From positions 3,555,501 through 3,619,500 of the forward strand of contig CM073331.1 of NCBI GenBank assembly GCA_037043015.1: a DNA stretch of 64,000 bases. Direction: 5' to 3'. The DNA comes from Bryum argenteum (Eukaryota; Streptophyta; Bryopsida; Bryales; Bryaceae). Position numbers and translations under genes: made by a program. The notes under the pieces are model-generated. The model saw only the letters and a program-made list of their open reading frames with translations, was not told the origin of the DNA and did no database searches. This document shows, in pieces, positions 34,020-46,848 of this stretch. Positions within the stretch are counted from its first letter, which is position 1. Every line of letters starts with the position of its first letter.

Positions 34020-36130
34020 GGTTAGAAAGATTACAGACGGACACAGGGCCATATTGCACAAACCGAATGTTAACCTTTAATTCTGGTCACTCAAGAGTTT
34101 CTTAATACTTTGTACAACAATTAAGAGATCGGTGAGAAAATTTAAGATTTCGAACTTATAAATGACTAATTGAGAAATCATAACATTCAAAGTTTTTTTT
34201 TATCTTAATCATTTTTTGAGATAATGTGAGGTTTGTTTCTAAAATTTTGGAGGTTGTCATCAATAAATCACTAAAATTTTCAACTTTTTTTTAAAAATCT
34301 GGGTATTAGTATTGATATAATCACATTATTACTATTATTTTCTAAAAATCTTTTTGTTGCCCCATTTGGGCTTGAAAACATAAATTTGCGTTAAAAAAAT
34401 TCTAGATTTTGAATCTGATTTTGCAAATTTTTGCATACACACCTTGAAACTCTCACACTAATCTATGACACATCTTAGTTTTTCTCCAAAAGCCTTGGGT
34501 TTGCAAGAGTTAAATGTTCAAGTCTTAATGAACTAAGATTTAACAAATCAAAAGTTTATTCAAAGTCGCCAGAAAGAGGTTTCTTACAAAGCTAAGCTAG
34601 TTTCTTACAAAGAAGACAATAAATCAAAAATGTCATTCTCAAAAGAATGAATATCATACATTTCATTAGCTAAGGATGACAAATCTTAACCCCTATACGG
34701 CTATACGTCCCTAGTGTCAAAGAACAACATTTTAGATGAATGGCACAAACCTTCAAGAGCCATAACTTCTTCAGAGACTAAACCTATCTGATAGCTGAAT
34801 ATTAGTTCCCCTTTCCTCCACCTCAAACATATCCTTCTCCACAAAACATGCATAGAGTTCTACCTTCACGTGCGAGGCGAGCTCCTTGTACTTGGTCTAC
34901 CGCTGACCATGTTGCTCAACTATGTGGCTTCCCAACTAGAAAAATAACCAACAAATCTTGAATCCTTTGTCTTAGTTGCACTCTCACACACTCCTTATCC
35001 ATTATTTCTTCCCCGCGCATTTCTTCTTTGACCTTCAACTTAATCGGTAGCGGCGGCGTTAGAGGTATGCACCGCCGCATGTCTAAAATAGACACCCTTC
35101 CACCCCCCTTTCCTACATTTTCCACATCTTCAACCTTCTTTCCGACCTCTACTATTTTTGCACTTGACAAGTTCTTTACAACATTCGGTCCCATACGATA
35201 TTTCTTCCTCACAACGGCAAACTCTACCCAGTTTATAGGGATATCTTGAGATTATAACATAAGCCCTCAAGCAAATGCAAACTAATCTCATGATTTGGCA
35301 TGAGCCGCTCATCATAAACTCTTTATCAAAGATCGTAGATAGCAGACAACCTCGTTGGAGGTTTGCTTACAATTGTATTTCCATGCGGCCAGACTTGCTA
35401 GACTTCGGCCCAAAATAGCAACCCTCTATATCTTCAAAGACTTGGTACTTACCAATATGATCTATACATGCACGTGACCCATGCGCAGGCAACGGCAGGA
35501 CACATGAGTACTTTTCATGAAGCTCCTTGTCACTTACCGCAACAAAATCCTCCATCTTAACTTCAAAACCTCACAAATAACACATTGTCATATCACACAA
35601 ACTGTTGAGAGAAACAAACTCCAATGTACAAGACTGTGGGAGTGCCCAAAACAAGGTTCACAAGGATGGACAAAGGAAGAAGAATAGGCGCAAAATTAAG
35701 GGAGTGATTGCGAGACTATAAGATTGGCGCCAAAGCCAACTAGGCGGTTTCGAAATGCCATGACATGACAAATACATTCAATTTCCCCCCAAAAAAGACA
35801 TTCCAGAGTCCAAGACTCTATTCTATGTGGAGATAAACCCTTACATGATCAAAGTTGTGTTTATACACATGTCTTGTCTTGTTTCCTTTCATTCAGGCCT
35901 GGCGGACCACTACCCTTCTATCAACTATTGAATGTTTGTGCAATTTCTTGCAACAATTGAAGTTATGATCCAAGTTTACTTTTGTAAGGTTAAATATTAG
36001 AAGAAGGTCTTCAAATTTCATCAAAATCTGTTCAAAGGAAAAAACCTCAAAAAAGCTAGTGTCCATTGGACATACTCCTCGGCATTAAATGGTACGGAGT
36101 AAAAAGAATACACTTCAATTTCGTTCTGAT
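34020..36130. other. SAP18 upstream and intergenic DNA
   Basis: No gene recognised. Two minus ORFs, 35367-35555 (62 aa) and 34916-35212 (98 aa), lie in the same broad region with higher GC and could be remnants of one gene or transposon; neither shows a domain I know. Confidence 0.35.
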
Positions 36131-36384
36131 CCTCAATTCCATTAAAATGGCGTTATGCCGCTAAAATGGCACACCTCAACTTTCTGAACTACAGTTCAAA
36201 AACCATGTGATATTACAGAATTTGAAGGTGGTATTATGAAAAATGGGTGACAATGTATATAAAGGAGTGATATTATTGAAAAAATTGTGATATTACAGAA
36301 TACACCGTTCCATGTGAGCACATAGGTAAGATTTGATGTGACAAAATGGCACATGGCATAGTGCCATTTTAACGGAATTGAGGA
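36131..36384. mobile_element. MITE with 20-bp inverted ends
   Basis: Left end CCTCAATTCCATTAAAATGG, right end CCATTTTAACGGAATTGAGG, with one mismatch. The core is shared with 19456-19705. Target duplication is not clear. Confidence 0.7.
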
Positions 36385-36875
36385 ATCTGACTCTTGAAAT
36401 GAGGTGGATCCTGCAGAAATAGGCCTCAAATGAACGCCAAATTCTCTCAGTACAAGCAGAAACGGTGTAAGATCTCGAAGCTGCACCTTTATGCACTCTT
36501 GAAGTGAAAGACTACTCACAGAAAGTACACAGAGCATCTACTCGTAACCGAGAATTGTTCGGAGGAGATTACCAACTCTTCCTCGGTCCTTGATTCTTCA
36601 CGAGGCATAAGAATGAAAAAATACCTCACGTGACCATGAAAGGTACTTTCTATTCTCAGCAATCGCATCAAAACAATGAATATCTTGCAGTACTAGTAGC
36701 ACCGAAGTTCAAAAGTGTGCGTGTTACCGAATCATCATCCTACTCAGTTGGTGAAAACTCCTCGTCCTTATAACGGTAATTCTCAAACAGATCAGCCTTC
36801 AGAAAGTCTTGAAGCCATCTAAGCAGCATTTGTCTGGTGAACTCCAAGTGAGGTACGAGTGAGCTGTGGGTGTAT

Positions 36876-36885
36876 GTCCCATACG
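36876..36885 (+). promoter_or_regulatory. Upstream sequence element-like box of the U2 gene
   Basis: GTCCCATACG resembles the plant snRNA upstream element RTCCCACATCG and sits 62-71 bases before the U2 start, the usual position. A canonical TATA box around -30 is not evident. Confidence 0.5.
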
Positions 36886-36946
36886 TTTATGCAAAGGTGC
36901 AAAGAAAGGTGTGAGTACAAGGAGGCTGGATTGAGACGAGAGAAGC

Positions 36947-37117
36947 ATACCTTTCTCGGCCTTTCGGCTAAGATCAAGTGTAGTATCTGTTCTTATCAGT
37001 TTAGTATCTGATACGAGACTCATCGTGGGCGCGGGTCCATACGGTATCTTGGTACTCGGACTCGCGCGCGTCGTCCTGGTATGGCACCATCTCCTCGGCC
37101 GGTACGCGGTGCAGCCC
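36947..37117 (+). ncRNA. U2 snRNA-like gene, divergent 3' half, no evident Sm site
   Basis: The first 75 bases are almost canonical U2: ATACCTTTCTCGGCC, GGCTAAGATCAAG, the branch-site-pairing GTGTAGTATCTG, then TTCTTATCAGTTTAGTATCT. The 3' end CTGGTATGGCACCATCTCC...GCGGTGCAGCCC resembles the last U2 stem-loop. Between them the expected single-stranded Sm site (A followed by 4-6 T and G) is missing; GGTATCTTGGTAC stands there. The total of about 171 bases is shorter than the roughly 196 of plant U2. U2 pairs with the intron branch site in the spliceosome. It may be a pseudogene or a divergent U2 variant; the box at 36876 favours a real promoter. Confidence 0.75.
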
Positions 37118-37411
37118 TAACTCCCCGTCCCAGGGAAAACAAACCAAACCGGAACTGGAATGAATGTAATGGAATTGACTCAATCCAATGTAGAAACTTA
37201 ATGAGATCCTGCGAATCGGAGTGAAACCTTCCCTTTGAAACTGGAAATCACATGTATTGGTGCAATCGTTCATGACTGGAGGCATTGCCTCCACTAGTGC
37301 TCATCTGAAGATGATTTTTGGGGGCGTCACTTGAGAAGTGTGGGGATCGTTACTTAAATGGGGTTGTGTCGAGATTACAGCGCTGGTGACGAGCCGGTCC
37401 CCGATCACACC

Positions 37412-37454
37412 TCTCCCACAAGCACTTAAGTGAAAGAAACAATGCTTGTGGGAG
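37412..37454 (+). other. Hairpin with a 12-13 bp stem
   Basis: CTCCCACAAGCA pairs with TGCTTGTGGGAG across about 18 bases. It lies 300 bases downstream of the U2-like gene in a moderately GC-rich stretch; role unknown. Confidence 0.5.
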
Positions 37455-37499
37455 GCGAAGCGCAATGAAAGCGTATGAGTAGAATACCTGTCACCTCAA

Positions 37500-40400
37500 G
37501 GTTCAAGTGAAAAACAAAATTCTGTAGCATAGACAAGATGGAGTCGTGAATGCTTCGAACTCGAACAAGCCAGTGAATTAATTCTTCTGTAACTGCTCAC
37601 GTTCACAACTAGAATCGGCTGTCGTTGAGAGAAAAACAGAACACTGTATTGAAATTATCCGGAAGAAGATGAAAGAGGAAGAAGAAGAGTTTCGTAACTG
37701 GAAAGTGCAAGAGGATTTTCAATGCAGTGGTGAATGTCCCATACTAGTGAGTGGAGCTCCACAAAAAGGTGTGGGTAGGGCTTGAAAAGTGTTGAAAAAT
37801 TTAGCACCAGCTTAAAAACAAGTAAGGTACAAGCTCCTACAGTTGGTAGTTTAAAAATAGAGAAAATACTTGATTCACATGGCTAAATCTGTAGGAGACT
37901 TAAAAAAGGCAGTTCATAAACTTTCTACTCCCAAAACAACAAGGAATTTAGAGATTAGTAATTTTTGAGATATATGTTGTGCAATCTACAGACTAATTTA
38001 TATAAATTAATGAACAGTTTTTTTCTATGATTGCAGAATACGGCCATCTATATATATGGTATCAATGTACAAGCTTTGGTATACAATTTATACAATATAC
38101 AAAATATAATGGCTTTTGTATCCAATATTTGGCTGTTGAATAGTGTTGCAACATACAATATATTATTAACATGTAGTGATATTAAATGTAAAATATATAG
38201 TATGCATACAGCAGCACAAAAGACGTGTACTTGCACTTAACTTTGTTGATAGTGTCCTACTTGTTATTACTTTTTGGTGCCAGTTTACCTCAAAAATTTT
38301 CCGATTGAATCTAAGTTTTGCCTTTATAGGCAATTCCATTACAATGACCCTATGTAGTATCTTCTTTGTTTCAAATGGCAATAGTGTTCATATATTGTAA
38401 CCTCACCCACTTTTAACCCAAAATGACCCAAATTCATTGCCAATGGTCACTATTTAGAAAGTTTCAGCCACCTTTATGGTGAAACCACCTAAAGGCGGGC
38501 ACCTTCTTTAGTAGAGGTTTATTTTGTTTTCAAAGAAGGGTGAAAGCACACTAAGGTGGATCACTTTTGGACAAACCATTGTACTAAAAAAGTACTAAAA
38601 GTCAACGGGGTTTGAGAGGCCAAAATTCTCTGGTATGTTGAGTACAAATTTTTTAGGGTTACAAATAACTCAAAGGAAAATGGATGAAATTCAATGCTAG
38701 TTGCGGTAATGTACTAGAATTACTAAGGGCTTTTAATTCTAGAGGTGATCAACGATGCATGTTTCACCTATTTATGAAAAAAAGCAGCTATTTGAAGTCC
38801 GCAGAGGTACAAACAGTACCAATTTGTACTTTCCTGAAAAATAAAAAGTGATAAAATTACAATAATTTTGACCAAACTGGCTCTCTACCCACATGCTAAA
38901 TGCATTCTTGAGAAGGGGTGAGCAAAAAAGAACCAAGTTTGGATACTTTTTGAGTGAATTAAACCCAAAAGCAAATTCAGCACTTTGACCGTAAATATCT
39001 CCATGACCGATAATTAGAATTCCACCAACATTATCAATGTGCATTTGAAGGCTTTATACATGTTAGTATTTACATAATTGATGTGTGAATTTGTACTATC
39101 CTCCCTTATAAAAAACATAAACTTTGTACTTTTGTGTGTTTTTGGAGACTCTGATGTACTTTGAAAAAGGTGTAAAAGTACAAATTTAGAAGTATTGCCT
39201 ATATCTTTTGAAGTGAAGTACAATGGATTTATGATATTCATAAGTAATGTCATTGTTGGCCCTAAAAAAACTAGTACTTTAGGATTGAGATCACTTCTAA
39301 ACCGGGCCTTGAAGTTGGTTACTCCCTGAAAAAACACATTGTGATGTATTAAGTGTTCCACCCTAGCATGCTTTTGCCCATAAGATATATTCATTTTCCA
39401 CTCTTTATCGATGTTTTTTGTATTTGTCATGATGATTACAATTCAACGTAGTCTTTGTACAAAACTATTATCTGGATCTTTAGAAATAGTGGGTCATACT
39501 ATAATTTAGTAGAATTTGATTATGGCCTACGGTCCTTACAGGTGTGGTATGGTATTATAGAAATTGAAGGGGCTAGAGGTTTGACATTATAGAGGTCATA
39601 GGGCGATATCACACACATCATGGAAATGACATTATAAAGACTAGACATGGGGGCATAGGTGCAATCTAGTTTGATATTTCAAGATCAACGCAATTTACTC
39701 ATGAGTTAGAAAGTGTGTATACAAAAAACGCCTCTATCTCGTTATTTGAAATTTGTTATCACGTATTTTATTCCTGAATTCAATCTTCCTTTCAATTCAT
39801 TTATACTTTTGGAGTTAACATAAGTATCATTAAAAAAAAATTTAAAAAAAAAATCATATTAGAGAAAACCTCTAATAACCCCCAAGAGAGCAAAACATAT
39901 CAACAAAATTGCAATTTCAATACATATTTATGAGTTGGTTGAAAGCAAGAGAACCCTTAGAAAATGCAAGAATTTGTAGACAATGATAATAGTACATTGA
40001 TTCAAGTGCAAAGGTGGCACTTTATAAAAATTAGCCTTAAATTTAGGTCACTGTACAGTACATATTCAGAATATAAGAATTACTGTAGATACAAATTAGT
40101 CTAGCTTGTCCCTAAGGAACAAATACTCCTCGAGGGGAGAATCTAATCCAAATTCTAAGGAAAGTGAGCCACAATTTGCAGGTGAATATTCTGAACAAAG
40201 GAATCACTCCATGAGTGTGCTAGGATGGGGGATTTGTAATCTCCTTAACCCTTTATTGACACAGGGGGACCAAAGTGGTCCTCGAATCTGAACAAGAACT
40301 TCCTAATCTCAACGGTGGCAAATATTGAGATTTTACCCGATGTGGTCGTTTTAAAAAAAATAAATAATAAATTACAGAATCTAGTTAGCTCGATACTCAC

Positions 40401-41224
40401 CATTTCGGATTTTCGAATTTATTTAACTATCTACGCTAAAATATAGTCAAACGACAATGAGGTCACATTTTTCTCAAAACAGTGATGTTAATTAAGGGTT
40501 AATTGGCATGACCCACCCAAAAGTGTCAAGTTTCCATTCGCCTTGGAATTAACGACCACTAAAGGGATATAAAAAGACCCATATCATGTTTTTAAAAACA
40601 CCAAGTGATGTTTCCTTTTTGTATGCAATCCGACCTCCCGTTCCATAAAGGAAGAGGCACCTATAACCGTTTGAGCATGAATTTTGGAGAAGGATGATTT
40701 TCTCATTTGAGATTGTGTTTAAATTTTTAATATAATTGTGTTCCATCCCTTATTCTCCACCCACATAGGGGTTTCTTCTCTTGGGGAGGGGGATGGTACA
40801 TTTCTTGAGCAACTCGCTATTTGATCACTACTCGTGAATACTTAGTCTTTTATCCATCATCTTAAGGAATTTGGATCTCATTTCTCTTTTGTTATGTTTG
40901 TCCCATCCCTTATTCTCCACCCACATTGGAGTTTCTTTTCTTGGAGGGATGTAAATGGGTTCGGATGATACATTCGTGGACTTAGTTGGGTTTTGAGGTT
41001 CCATTGCTAACAATTCTCCAAAGAGCAATTGGAATTTATTTCAACGAATAAAGGGCCCCTTACTATGTGGAGGGAATGATAAGAGCACAATAGCCACAAA
41101 TGCCCTCTACAATGGAAAGGAAACAAGGATTAAAGGAAGAGGAATGAGAGGGAATGAGAGAAATAAGAGGTCTGTTTTGGGTTATAACTTACAGGTAGTT
41201 AATATGCGTAAAAGAGTTGGAAAG
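37500..41224. other. AT-rich intergenic DNA, no gene recognised
   Basis: The longest ORFs (minus, 39014-39430, 138 aa; 38772-39044, 90 aa) have no motif I recognise and AT-rich codons. They could be a decayed transposon. Confidence 0.4.
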
Positions 41225-41228
41225 TTAA

Positions 41229-41835
41229 CCCTTAAACGCCCAAGCAAGCCCAAGGGGCATGATTCTAACAGAATCTTCCCTGTAGCTCTCACTGTACTCA
41301 ACTTTTTTCTTATATATTGATGTCAAACTGGTCACCTTCTTAAGATGCATTCAAAAAGTGAAATTTTACAATTCAAATCACAATATGTATGAATGCTTTT
41401 GTGCTTTCAAAGGATTGTGGTAGGTAGGTTGGGGTTGTACATAACCTTGTGGGAGGTTGCAAGTTCAGCATTGATTGGTCCATTCATGATGCCCAAGTTC
41501 AAAAAGTGCATTATTCATGATGCCCAAGTCCAAAAGATGTTGTGATCCAATTTTGGGCTGCCCGTTTTAGACCCCATGGGCGTTTAACCCCTAAAGGTTC
41601 TTGATGCAAAACTGTAAAAATGGACATTCTCTTACTTCAGGCCTAGAAACTCTCAATCTAAGAATAATTTGGAAGATCCAACCGTAGGATCTTGAAGTTA
41701 ACTTGACCTTCCACTCACTTGCCAAAATTGAACCGTTGATTCTTCTTCATTTGCGAGATTATAATGGTCAAAGTTGGCTGAATTTTGGACTCCTAAAAGC
41801 AGTTTTCGCTTTCCTGGACCTTTAAGGGTTAAGGG
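41229..41835. mobile_element. TTAA-flanked element with 13-bp ends, split by a nested element
   Basis: TTAA at 41225-41228, left end CCCTTAAACGCCC, interior like the 6305 element. At its right terminus GGGCGTTTAAGGG the internal TTAA (41584-41587) has been hit by a second element; GGG (41833-41835) and TTAA (41836-41839) resume after it. Confidence 0.85.
41588..41828. mobile_element. TTAA-flanked element nested in the 41229 element
   Basis: 241 bp, left end CCCCTAAAGGTTC, right end GGACCTTTAAGGG, TTAA at 41584-41587 and 41829-41832. The core matches the 10272/24304 family. Confidence 0.85.
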
Positions 41836-42322
41836 TTAAAGTAATGTAAAAGTGGTAGGGTTCGGGTATAGTGGGTAGGAAGTAGAATAATGATAGAGAC
41901 GGTATAACTTCTTATTTTTGACATTTTAATTCTTTTTTTCTTATTTTGAAACAAAGTTTATCAAATACCAAATTCCTACCTAAAATTTCCAAGTCACAAA
42001 AGTTAATACTTTTATAGACTTCAACTATTACTTGGGAACGCATCAAATTTTCATAGTAATTTTATATCATGTTCTTCTATAAAACACATACTGAAAAAAA
42101 AAAGTCATATTTGGAAATGCACATAAGTTTTTTGGATCTTAACCCTACAAAATTTTAGTAGACTTATTGTAAGTCATGCATACAAAAATTTAAATAAAGA
42201 CTCATAGATTGCAAGATTGTTATATAATAGTACTAAAAAATCAGTACAAAATCTCATCAATTTCATTTTGAAATGGAAATCGTGAAACTGATAAGACCTT
42301 GTAGCCTTTTATTAGTACTGGT

Positions 42323-42680
42323 AGATTGACGGCACCGCAAGCCCTGGCTTGGTGGTTAGGGCTCATGGCCTCCAATGAGAAGGTCCTGGATTCTATTCTC
42401 CATGCTCGCGTGGTGCTCATCACCATAGTCCACCCAACTACTGTAAGGGGTTCTTGGACCTTGTTGTATGGGTGCTTCGAAATCCTTTGGGGGAATACCA
42501 TGTTGGGTACCTCCAAGGCACTAGTGGCTAGGTAGGATTTGACATAGTTTTCACCCCAAGAGGGGTAAGTAGTCCCGCCATTGGTTTGATGACCTCCAAG
42601 CATACATCCAGGGATAGGTCAAACCAACACTCTCTTCACTCCAGCTTCTAAATCGGTTGGAGTTTCTCTTCTACTAGTAG
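42323..42680 (+). mobile_element. tRNA-derived SINE, full-length candidate
   Basis: A-box-like GGCTTGGTGGTTAGGGCTC near 42349 and B-box-like GGTCCTGGATTCTATTC near 42383, followed by a tRNA-unrelated body ending GGTTGGAGTTTCTCTTC. Body fragments recur at 22258-22400, 27030-27095 and 54965-55020. The exact ends are approximate. Confidence 0.6.
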
Positions 42681-45600
42681 ATTATGATCTTCGAATCTAT
42701 GTGATCGTGTAACTCCAAAATTTATTTATATAATCCATTGTAAGTCACTACAAAAATATGTAGTTGAAATTTGAATACTTCAATTTCAATTACACTCATG
42801 ACACTTTAAAATTAATATTGTCTTTGGAATTAAAAACCTTAAGGTCAAGGGGATTCAATATTAATAATGATAATAATATCATTGAGGATATAATTCACAT
42901 AGTATCAATATATGTAGTAGGCTGAAAAACTACACCAAAACGATTAAAAAGTTTGAACCATGCCTTAATTTCCACAAGGTGATAGAAAATTGCAATTCAA
43001 AAGAAAGATGCCACTCAAGAGCAAGGTTTACTTTATTAGTAAAAAAAGGTGAATCTTCACTATGCAATTAGCCTAGTGCTACGTTCTTAAACACTCAAAC
43101 TACTCTTTTATGGATAGCATTTCAAATCCTAAGTTTGTTATTTATTTTTATTTTTTAATTTATTTTTTTCATTTTGTGTTTCGAAAGTTTTGGTCTCTTT
43201 AAACAAATCATCAAAACTTCATTTTGATTTATGGTAAATGTAGAGATTCAATTTTTTTAAGTTGGAGATTAGTAGGATTCTCATGTGTAGAATATCGAGG
43301 AAATAACCTTTGTTAGGGTTTTATAGCCTTCCAAGAAATAAAATCCCCCCCCCCCCCCAAAAGGATAAAGAAAGTATTACTAGACCTCTTACAGTGAAGT
43401 GAACTCCTTAAAGTGTACATTATTAATCAACTTTCAGAATTACTTCGTTACTCATAAATTTATGCATTTAAAAAATGTTTTGTAAAGTGTAACTTTTGGT
43501 TTTGACATTAATAGAGTAGAAATGAAAGACTTTATTTCATTTGTAAATATGATATAGCAAAAAAATTGTACATTCAACTCACTCATTGGGTAGGGTCCTA
43601 TTCCAACGTCCTCTCTTATTTGGTAAAGTCCTAGTTGGTGCAATGTCAAAAACCATACAAAACAAATAAAATAAATTCTTTGAGCTAGTATAAAATATTC
43701 TTTGAGCTAGTATAAAATATTCTTTGTACTTCTACATTTATTTTGAGATGTTCATAAATGATATAAGGGAGAGTGCTCAAAACTAAAGCACTATCAAGAA
43801 TGGAGCACTAGGCTTCTTCATCCATAGGTATATAATAGCCTCTTCACTGAACATTAGCATGTACTCACACAAAACATCATAGGGTGCAATATGAGGGCAC
43901 CATCTTAGAAACTCCCTTCAAAATTTTATAGGAAACTAAAGAAAAATCCAAAATTGATGAATTCATTGTGCTATCTTCCATTTACTTTCCCCATGGACAA
44001 AAATTGCTCACACTGTTTACTTCATTATAATTTGGGAAATCTGAAATTCAAACCATTATTGAGCACTCTCCCTTAGTAAAAGTCCAACTACCAAAACTTT
44101 ACAACCTTTTTGATGAATTGATAATTTGAATAAGTGCACCAAACTTTACATGCACATGGAGATTCTTTCACCACATTATTGTATGCTAAACAACCGTGAC
44201 TTTCACTTTCATTCAACTTCCATTCTTTCTAAAAAGCGGATTCTATTTGTCATTTCTCAACAAGAGAAAATATACAATATTAAGTCAAAATTCACAAACC
44301 TCACATTTATGTTGTGTTTGAATCCTCCGCAGGAAAAAGTTAGTACTCATCGCTCTCTCAAGAACACTATTAAAAAAGAGGGGGTTTTGCAATGTTACAA
44401 ACATTGCTTTTTGTGTAAACCTAGTTAACTTGGGCAGTTTCAAGAAAATAAGCAATGTTTTCAACCTCAAATCTATCCGCACTAACAAAAAAAAAGGTGT
44501 CTTAACCATGGAAGTCAATGGAATAAAATTTAGTTTATACCACTAAACCTTGCTTTATCTTTGTTATTCACATCAAAGTAAAACAAATCCAACATTGTAC
44601 AACTTAAAACTACAAGAATATTCTCAACAATGAAACATGAGAATGTTCCTCACTCATGAAAACAAACGTATAATTCATGTGTGTAAAGTATCAATTGAAG
44701 TCCTAGACAGCTCATCCGCACTTTTCAATGCAAAAAAGTAACAGAAATCCTGCAGGTGTCAATATTGACTTCGAAATTTGTACTAGTAACAATGTTTCCT
44801 GATTCTGCAAGTATAGTAGAGTTGGCTTTTTTTCCATTATTACTTCGGTACGATTGTGCATGCGGAGTTCGGTACATGCATGATCGGTGAATGGAATCTT
44901 TTATTAGGATAGTCAACCACCAACCAAATCATTGAGCTAAACAATCTTCGGTAGACTCTAGCCAAGTCATGTGCTAGTACTCTGCAAAAGTGTGGTATTT
45001 CTATTTGTGAATATTCGGATTTCCGCTAAGGTAGGTGAAATAAGAGATTGTTGGTGGAAATATTGGTGAAAAGGTTGATGGAAGAAGACATTGTTGTTGG
45101 AGAGCTCAATAAGAGAAAGTCCTTTTCGAGAAGATTAAAGAATGAAATAGAAAGAGGGAGAGGAAACTCTCTCTGTGCGGAAAGATGAGATCTGTTGTGG
45201 TGTGGTCTCGAGGTCCTCGGGAAGGTCTAGGCCGAGCTATCCTCGGGTTTTGTCGCTATTTGGCTCAGGATTTGGTCGTATGTGAGAAGCTCTATCTCAT
45301 GTGATTGTCGTGTGGCCATGGGTGTCACCCAAGCTCGTGGAGTTGCCGGTGGGGAAATGCTTGAGCCGCTCGTGGTTGTATAGTTGAGGTGAAATCTTCT
45401 AGTCAAGTGTCGTCGTTCCCTGTGAGATATATCCTTTGAAATCCGTTTGAGTTCTACGGAAATACTTATGAAGAGCTTTGTGGAAATATCACACTTAAAT
45501 TAAGCACAAAAGACTTAAAATGCTCTAACTTGTGATGTTTCGTGTAGAAACTAGATTCGTAGGAGCCACAAATGAAAAATCTTTAACCAAATCTATATCC

Positions 45601-45885
45601 ATTATTGAGGCTCAACACTCCATAGCTCAACAATCTGTAATAAAAAACCTAAGTGTATGATAACGGAACCACAATGCATTGTGAAGATGCTGATGAAGCG
45701 ATTCGCAGGTGGTTAGAGGCAACGAGTGATCAACTGCGATGATTCTTATAGAAAAATCAACTCAGTAATTACATTGATCATATATGTACTGTAATGTCAT
45801 GGTTTGCGAAGGAGGTAAAGCTTGCACATTCAAAACACCATCATCACTACGAAACGATATAATAAAACTCTGTTTTGCAAAAACC
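42681..45885. other. Intergenic DNA, no gene recognised
   Basis: AT-rich, with a C run at 43348-43358 and a short tandem duplication (TTCTTTGAGCTAGTATAAAA) at about 43676-43723. A GC-richer block at 45170-45430 has no recognisable coding content. Confidence 0.4.
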
Positions 45886-46706
45886 TCATGGTGTGGCCAC
45901 ATCGCAGTTGGCGCTGCAGTTGGCCGAAGAGTCTTGGTAGCCCTCCTCGGCCAACTCACGACGTTCAAACGATTCGAAGCTTTCGTCGATCTCCGTCGTC
46001 GTTACTGTCTCTGCCTCGAGAATCTGCACACACACACAGACAAAGACCATCATCACCATGAATAGTCAAAACATTCAATGTGTGTGCTTGCCTTGCACAT
46101 ATCACGATTCAGAATGTGTGTACAAATTCCTCTGTCAAGAATCTAGAGGCCGGAGTTTGAACGCTTACGTACCGGGGTGCCTCGGAGATAGAATGCTTTC
46201 GTCGTCGACGCTGCACACACACACACACACACAGCCAAGTCGGAATAACTGGAATTAGTATAAGAAGCTCTGAAAAATAATAGTGCTCCCCTACGGCGTG
46301 AACCCAATCGTCAAAACTTCCATTCTGTTGACATTAAAGTCTACAGAACGCCATAGCTGCAATTGCAACCCTAGAACCGTGAAACGCCAGACCACAAAGA
46401 AACAAACAAAACCATGGAGACTGTGTCAGGAGACTTTCAAGCACTAATGCCAGAGACAGTCAGTATTTTGTTTCGACCAGAGTGCGAAGCTCCGTTATTT
46501 TGAAATATAACATGGCAAAGGTCTTAAGATGAAACCCAAGACGCTCCGACGATACAAACTCGAAAAAAGAAGAAGTGGGGTGAAGGTAACCAATTACCAA
46601 CAACGCCTGTTCGAGCAACGGCGGCAGCAGCAGTGACATGCGCCGAGAGCAAGAGAGAGAGCACTACACACAGCACCACGAACGACTTCCGACTCAGTGC
46701 CGCCAT
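45886..46706 (-). CDS. Secreted small-peptide precursor, PSY-like
   Basis: Three exons in transcript order, 46598-46706, 46173-46210 and 45886-46023, encode 94 residues with GT-AG introns and matching phases. The N-terminus MAALSRKSFVVLCVVLSLLL is a clear signal peptide, followed by an Ala-rich cleavage region. The middle is acidic and Thr/Ser-rich (EAETVTTTEIDESFESFE), then a basic pair (RR) and the C-terminus AEEGYQDSSANCSANCDVATP (two parts: AEEGYQDSSAN and CSANCDVATP). YQDSSAN resembles YGDPSAN of the tyrosine-sulfated PSY1 peptide; signal peptide, small size, acidic spacer and C-terminal peptide also fit PSY precursors. Differences: Gly rather than Asp before Tyr, and two Cys. PSY membership is inference; a secreted precursor is well supported. 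Confidence 0.7.
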
Positions 46707-46837
46707 AGCTAGCTAGCTAGCTAACTATCTAATCAACCTCACCTTCAGAGGGAGCCAGGCCAGAACTTACACTCTCGATCACTACAACTCCTACAAGTAG
46801 ACTCGTTCTTCATCAGGAAGATGAAGAGAGGTTTCGA

Positions 46838-46848
46838 TTATATATATG
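46838..46848 (-). promoter_or_regulatory. TATA box of the PSY-like gene
   Basis: ACATATATATAATC read on the minus strand, about 135 bases upstream of the ATG at 46706, placing transcription start near 46810. Confidence 0.6.

Noticed and set aside
37001-37294. Minus ORF of 97 residues
   Set aside because: Antisense to the 3' half of the U2-like gene and its flank; no protein features.
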